From JAGXQV01 sp964505475 (GTDB taxonomy: Bacteria > Pseudomonadota > Gammaproteobacteria > Burkholderiales > Sulfuricellaceae), in NCBI GenBank assembly GCA_964505475.1, contig CAZDIJ010000008.1, forward strand, positions 1-64,000: a stretch of 64,000 nt of DNA. The letters are read 5' to 3'. Position 1 is the stretch's first letter; each line of letters opens with the position of its first letter. Shown piece after piece: positions 60,764-64,000 of the stretch. The notes beneath the pieces are model-generated. The model made no database searches, was not told the DNA's origin, and was given only the letters and a program-made list of their open reading frames with translations. Both the position numbers and the translations under genes were made by a program.

Positions 60764-61668
60764 ATTACACCCTGGTCGGGCTTTTCGTGCTGCTGCTCGG
60801 CGCGGCGCTGGCGGCCGGCACCCTGTGGCTGAGCGCGGGCGGCGGCTATCGCAAGGTGTACGACACCTACCTGGCCTACACCGGCGAATCGGTATCCGGC
60901 CTCAACTTCGAGGCGCCGGTCAAGTATCGCGGCGTGGAGGTGGGCAGGGTGAAGCGCATCTCCCTGGATCAGGGCGAAAGGGTGCGCCTGGAACTGGAAA
61001 TCGAGCGCGGCACGCCGATCAAGACCAGCACGGTGGCGGTGCTGCGCGTGCAGGGGCTGACCGGGGTGGCCTACGTCGAACTCGATGGCGGCACGCGCGA
61101 CGCCCCCTTGCTCGAGGCGAAGGACGGCGAGAAATACCCCGTGATCGAGACCGGGCCTTCCCTGCTGACGCGCCTGGACTCGGCGGCCTCCGACCTGCTC
61201 ACCAGCCTTAACCGGGTTTCCAACAGCATCAACGCGACCCTCGACGAGGACAACCGGAAGTCCTTCAAGAAAATGCTGGCCGACATGGCGACCCTGACGG
61301 GCGCCCTGGCCGTGCGCAAGGACGCCATCGAAGCCAGCCTGCAAGGAGCGGCGCGCACCGCCGAGAACACCGCCAAGGCCAGCGCCGGATTGCAGCGCCT
61401 GATCGAACGCCTGAACGACAGCGCCCAGTCGCTGGAGAAAATGGGGCGGGACGTTTCGCACGCCAGCGCGGTGACCGGCAAGGTGATGGAAAGCACCGGC
61501 GAAAACGTAAGCCAGGCGGCGAACGAGCTGACCCTGGAAATATCGCGCACCCTGGCCGAAATGCGCGAGTTGAGCGCCTCGCTCAGACAATTGAGCAACG
61601 AAGTGGAACGCCATCCCAACATGCTGCTGCTCGGCAAGCAGCCGGCCGCGCCGGGGCCGGGCGAATAG
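60748..61668 (+). CDS. mlaD: MlaD/MCE-family substrate-binding protein
   Basis: About 306 residues. One N-terminal membrane anchor (VNYTLVGLFVLLLGAALAAG) is followed by an MCE domain (SGLNFEAPVKYRGVEVGRVK, AVLRVQGLTGVAYVELDGG). A long helical C-terminal region follows, longer than in E. coli MlaD. It starts at GTG 60748, preceded by GAAGGAA, inside the ATPase gene's end. It would bind lipid in the periplasm for the ABC complex. Confidence 0.92.
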   Translation: METKVNYTLVGLFVLLLGAALAAGTLWLSAGGGYRKVYDTYLAYTGESVSGLNFEAPVKYRGVEVGRVKRISLDQGERVRLELEIERGTPIKTSTVAVLRVQGLTGVAYVELDGGTRDAPLLEAKDGEKYPVIETGPSLLTRLDSAASDLLTSLNRVSNSINATLDEDNRKSFKKMLADMATLTGALAVRKDAIEASLQGAARTAENTAKASAGLQRLIERLNDSAQSLEKMGRDVSHASAVTGKVMESTGENVSQAANELTLEISRTLAEMRELSASLRQLSNEVERHPNMLLLGKQPAAPGPGE

Positions 61669-61679
61669 GAGAACGAAGC

Positions 61680-62291
61680 ATGAACCGGATCAAGAACGGA
61701 ATCGTCATTGCCGCCCTGGCGGCGCTGGGCGGCTGCAACGCCCTGCAACCTGTCCAGCGGGCGCAGCCCGACACCTATGTCCTGGATGCGCAATTCCAGC
61801 CCGCCGCCGCGCAAGGCACGCTCACCCTGGCGGTGGCGCGGCCGCGGGAAAGCGCGGGCTACGACAGCGCGCGCATGGCCTACGTGAAAAAGCTCCACGA
61901 ACTGGATTATTTTTCCCGCAACCAGTGGGTCGACACCCCCGGCAAGATGCTGGCGCCGCTGCTGGTGCGGGCGCTGGAGGCGGGCGGCGCGTTCCGCGCC
62001 GTGGTGCCGTCCCCCGGCGCGGCCGCCGGCCAACTGCGCCTGGAAACCGACATCGTGCGCCTGCAACAGGAATTCCTGACCACGCCGAGCCGGGTGCGCT
62101 TCACCCTGCGCGCCCAATTGATCGACGTACCCGGCAGGCGGGTGATTGCGACGCGGGAATTCGACATCCTCGAAAACGCCCCCAGCGACGACCCCTACGG
62201 CGGAGTGCTGGCGGCAAACCGGGCGGTGCGGCGCGCCCTGGACGCCACTGCGGAATTCTGCGCCGCCCAGGCGGGATCGCTCAAGCCGTGA
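61680..62291 (+). CDS. ABC-type transport auxiliary lipoprotein (PqiC/MlaC-like partner)
   Basis: A 203-residue lipoprotein with lipobox LGGC at about 16-19. The mature part has YVLDAQFQPAA, RMAYVKKLHELDYFSRNQWVD and a repeated RLETDIVRLQ-type strand, as in the ABC transport auxiliary (DUF330/PqiC-like) family that accompanies MCE transporters. It lies 11 bases after mlaD. It is likely the outer-membrane or periplasmic partner that completes the lipid pathway; no MlaA or canonical MlaC gene follows. Confidence 0.88.
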   Translation: MNRIKNGIVIAALAALGGCNALQPVQRAQPDTYVLDAQFQPAAAQGTLTLAVARPRESAGYDSARMAYVKKLHELDYFSRNQWVDTPGKMLAPLLVRALEAGGAFRAVVPSPGAAAGQLRLETDIVRLQQEFLTTPSRVRFTLRAQLIDVPGRRVIATREFDILENAPSDDPYGGVLAANRAVRRALDATAEFCAAQAGSLKP

Positions 62292-62356
62292 GCGGCTACG
62301 CTTTTCCGTCTGGATGCGCTACACTACACATAGCACACATATACACGGAGCGCGCC

Positions 62357-62587
62357 ATGCCCCAACTCCATTGCTACGTCCCCGAAGAGATTGCCCGGCA
62401 AGCCCAGCGCCGCGCCGAACAATCCGGCCTGAGCCTATCCCGTTATCTGGCGGAACTGGTCAAGCACGACGCCGAAGTCAACGCGGTCTGGCCGGAAGGC
62501 TATTTCGACCTCTTCGGCAAGTGGGAAGGCGACCCGCCGGAGCGGCCTCCGCAATTGCCCCTGGAAAAGCGGTTGGAAATCGAATGA
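62357..62587 (+). CDS. Ribbon-helix-helix antitoxin (VapB-like)
   Basis: A 76-residue protein opening MPQLHCYVPEEIARQAQRRA, with a CopG/RHH-type strand and helices (SGLSLSRYLAELVKHDAE) and a C-terminal acidic tail likely to bind the toxin. It overlaps the PIN-domain gene by ATGA. The short ACACATAGCACACAT tract just upstream (about 62323-62342) may include its operator. Confidence 0.85.
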   Translation: MPQLHCYVPEEIARQAQRRAEQSGLSLSRYLAELVKHDAEVNAVWPEGYFDLFGKWEGDPPERPPQLPLEKRLEIE

Positions 62588-62988
62588 TCTACCTGCTCGA
62601 CACCAACGTCTGCATCCACCTGCTCAACGAACGACACCCGCCCATCCTGCAACGCTTCCGCAGCCACACCCCAGCCGAAATCGCCCTGTGCAGCATCGTC
62701 AAGGCCGAACTGCTCCACGGCGCGCGGCGCAGCCGGCGGATGGAAGCCAACCTGCAACTGCTCAAGGCCTTTTTCGCGCCGCTGCGCAGCCTGCCCTTCG
62801 ACGACCCATGCGCCGAGCACTACGGGCAAATCCAAGCCGATCTGCTGGCACAAGGCAAGCCCATCGGCCCCAACGACACCCTGATCGCCGCCATCGCCCG
62901 CGCCAATGACGCCACACTGGTCACGCACAACACTGGCGAATTCAGCCGAGTGGCGGGGTTGCGGCTGGAGGATTGGGAAAACACGTAA
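62584..62988 (+). CDS. vapC: VapC-type PIN-domain ribonuclease toxin
   Basis: A 134-residue PIN domain: MIYLLDTNVCIHLLNE supplies the first Asp, VKAELLHGARRS the conserved Glu, and NDTLIAAIARANDATLVTHN the later Asp with the ending TGEFSRVAGL. All acidic active-site positions look intact. It is a tRNA- or rRNA-cleaving toxin paired with the RHH antitoxin upstream. Confidence 0.92.
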   Translation: MIYLLDTNVCIHLLNERHPPILQRFRSHTPAEIALCSIVKAELLHGARRSRRMEANLQLLKAFFAPLRSLPFDDPCAEHYGQIQADLLAQGKPIGPNDTLIAAIARANDATLVTHNTGEFSRVAGLRLEDWENT

Positions 62989-63146
62989 TGAGTGAACAGC
63001 CACAACATGGAACGTACGACAGGCATCCGGCGCAATGCCCTTCGTGGACTGCGCCCTACACTTGCTCAAGCCGTGAGCGGCGCCTCCACAACCTTCCCCC
63101 CGTTTCATGGTTAAATAGCGCCTTTTTTCGCCCCGCCCGGAACATC

Positions 63147-64000
63147 ATGACCCTCAGCATCACCCAGCGCATCGCCCAGGAACTTTCCGTCCATCCCAAC
63201 CAGGTTCAGGCCGCCGTCGATCTGCTCGACGAAGGCGCCACCGTGCCCTTCATCTCGCGTTACCGCAAGGAAGCCACCGGCAGCCTCGACGACACCCAGA
63301 TGCGCAATCTCGAAGAGCGCCTGCGCTACCTGCGCGAGTTGGAGGAGCGGCGCGCTGCGATCATCAAGAGCGTGGCGGAGCAGGGCAAGCTCAGCCCGGA
63401 ACTGGAAAAGGATTTGCTCGAAGCCGACAGCAAGACCCGCCTGGAAGACCTTTACCTGCCCTACAAGCCCAAGCGCCGCACCAAGGCGCAGATCGCCCGC
63501 GAGGCCGGTCTGGAGCCGCTCGCCGAGGCGCTGCTGGGCGACCCCTCGCTGGCGCCGGAAGAAGCCGCGCTGGCTTATGTCGATGCCGGCAAGGGCGTGC
63601 CCGACGTCAAGGCGGCGCTGGAAGGCGCGCGCCACATCCTGATGGAGAAATTCGCCGAGGATGCCGAACTGCTGGGGCAGTTGCGCGAATACCTGTGGAA
63701 CAACGCCGTGCTCAAGTCCACCGTGCTGGAGGGCAAGGAGGAGGAAGGCGCCAAATTCCGCGACTATTTCGATTCCCGCGAGCCGCTGAAGAACATCCCC
63801 TCGCACCGCGCCCTGGCGCAATTGCGCGGGCGCAACGAGGGCTTCCTGCAATTGGCGCTGGTGCTGGAGGAGGACGGGCAGGCCAGGGAACAGGGGCGCA
63901 ACGCGCCGCCCAACCGCTGCGAGCAGATGATCGCGCGGCGCTTCGGGATTAAATCTTCACCGGCAGCCCTCTCCCCAACCCTCTCCCGCGAGCGGGAGAG
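63147..64000 (+). CDS. tex: Tex-family RNA-binding transcription accessory protein, partial, repeat insertion
   Basis: The N-terminal 284 residues of Tex: MTLSITQRIAQELSVHPNQV, LLDEGATVPFISRYRKEATG and LEDLYLPYKPKRRTKAQIAR are typical. At about residue 268 the Tex sequence (MIARRFGI) is interrupted by residues SSPAALSPTLSRERE. These are encoded by C-rich/G-rich palindromic DNA of the type seen in hrpA, in frame to the window end. The normal sequence would continue directly after RRFGI. The 3' end is outside the window, so whether the frame stays intact cannot be seen. Confidence 0.88.
   Translation, partial: MTLSITQRIAQELSVHPNQVQAAVDLLDEGATVPFISRYRKEATGSLDDTQMRNLEERLRYLRELEERRAAIIKSVAEQGKLSPELEKDLLEADSKTRLEDLYLPYKPKRRTKAQIAREAGLEPLAEALLGDPSLAPEEAALAYVDAGKGVPDVKAALEGARHILMEKFAEDAELLGQLREYLWNNAVLKSTVLEGKEEEGAKFRDYFDSREPLKNIPSHRALAQLRGRNEGFLQLALVLEEDGQAREQGRNAPPNRCEQMIARRFGIKSSPAALSPTLSRERE
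63958..64000. repeat. Palindromic repeat within tex coding sequence
   Basis: CCCTCTCCCCAACCCTCTCC followed by CGCGAGCGGGAGAG is the start of a hairpin unit. It runs to the window edge in the tex frame. Confidence 0.75.

Overview
The window is high-GC, tightly packed proteobacterial DNA. Gene content and protein style suggest a diazotrophic, autotrophic, sulfur-oxidising betaproteobacterium; Nitrosomonadales such as the Sulfuricellaceae or Gallionellaceae are my best guess, and this is inference rather than a marker-gene assignment. The supporting genes are the tail of a nif operon, a large DAB-type inorganic carbon uptake locus, a true DsrC with its Cx10C tail, pyruvate:ferredoxin oxidoreductase, and a complete nitrate assimilation cluster under an apparent NtrC/sigma-54 promoter.

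Layout. 1-4.64 kb (+): end of nifE, nifN, nifX, two NifX-associated genes, nif ferredoxin III, two unrecognised small genes, nifQ. 4.87-5.93 kb (+): a divergent beta-carbonic-anhydrase-like protein. 5.94-17.9 kb (-): one probable operon read usp, sulP, nuoM-like, dabA, dabB, nuoM-like, nuoM-like, which I interpret as an expanded bicarbonate/CO2 accumulation system. 18.3-21.5 kb (+): histidine kinase and NtrC-type sigma-54 activator, separated by repeats. 21.7-24.9 kb: HAD phosphatase, CbiM-like ECF permease, and a CHASE8-like histidine kinase whose open frame runs antisense through the permease gene. 24.95-29.7 kb (-): YfiR-like protein and two tandem TonB-dependent receptors, each preceded by an FNR-like box. 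30.4-34.6 kb (-): nifJ and dsrC, both with good terminators. 34.8-40.2 kb (+): hrpA, a tiny ORF, a cytidylate-kinase-like protein and an orphan ATP synthase epsilon. 40.3-51.2 kb (+): nrtABC, nirD, nirB, nasA and a DmsB-DmsC-like fusion. An HPP-family/CBS-domain pair follows (-). 52.5-64 kb (+): a membrane sensor-like protein, a TumE/TumA-like toxin-antitoxin locus with a frameshifted toxin, an M20 amidohydrolase, a HIT/GalT-like protein, a ClC channel, a DUF2242 lipoprotein (-), an Mla-type ABC operon, a VapBC-like pair and the 5' part of tex.

How the parts work together. Fixed nitrogen can come from N2 (nif, with NifJ and ferredoxin III supplying low-potential electrons) or from nitrate (NrtABC uptake, NasA and NirBD reduction, HPP protein as a possible nitrite transporter). 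Carbon would enter through DabAB with extra proton-translocating antiporter-like subunits and a SulP carrier, with a carbonic-anhydrase-like enzyme encoded next door.

The other striking feature is the density of palindromic repeats. At least three dispersed families (called A, B and C here) lie between genes. C-rich palindromes also sit inside the coding regions of nirB, hrpA and tex, in frame where this can be checked. No rRNA, tRNA, CRISPR array, transposase or integrase gene was found.
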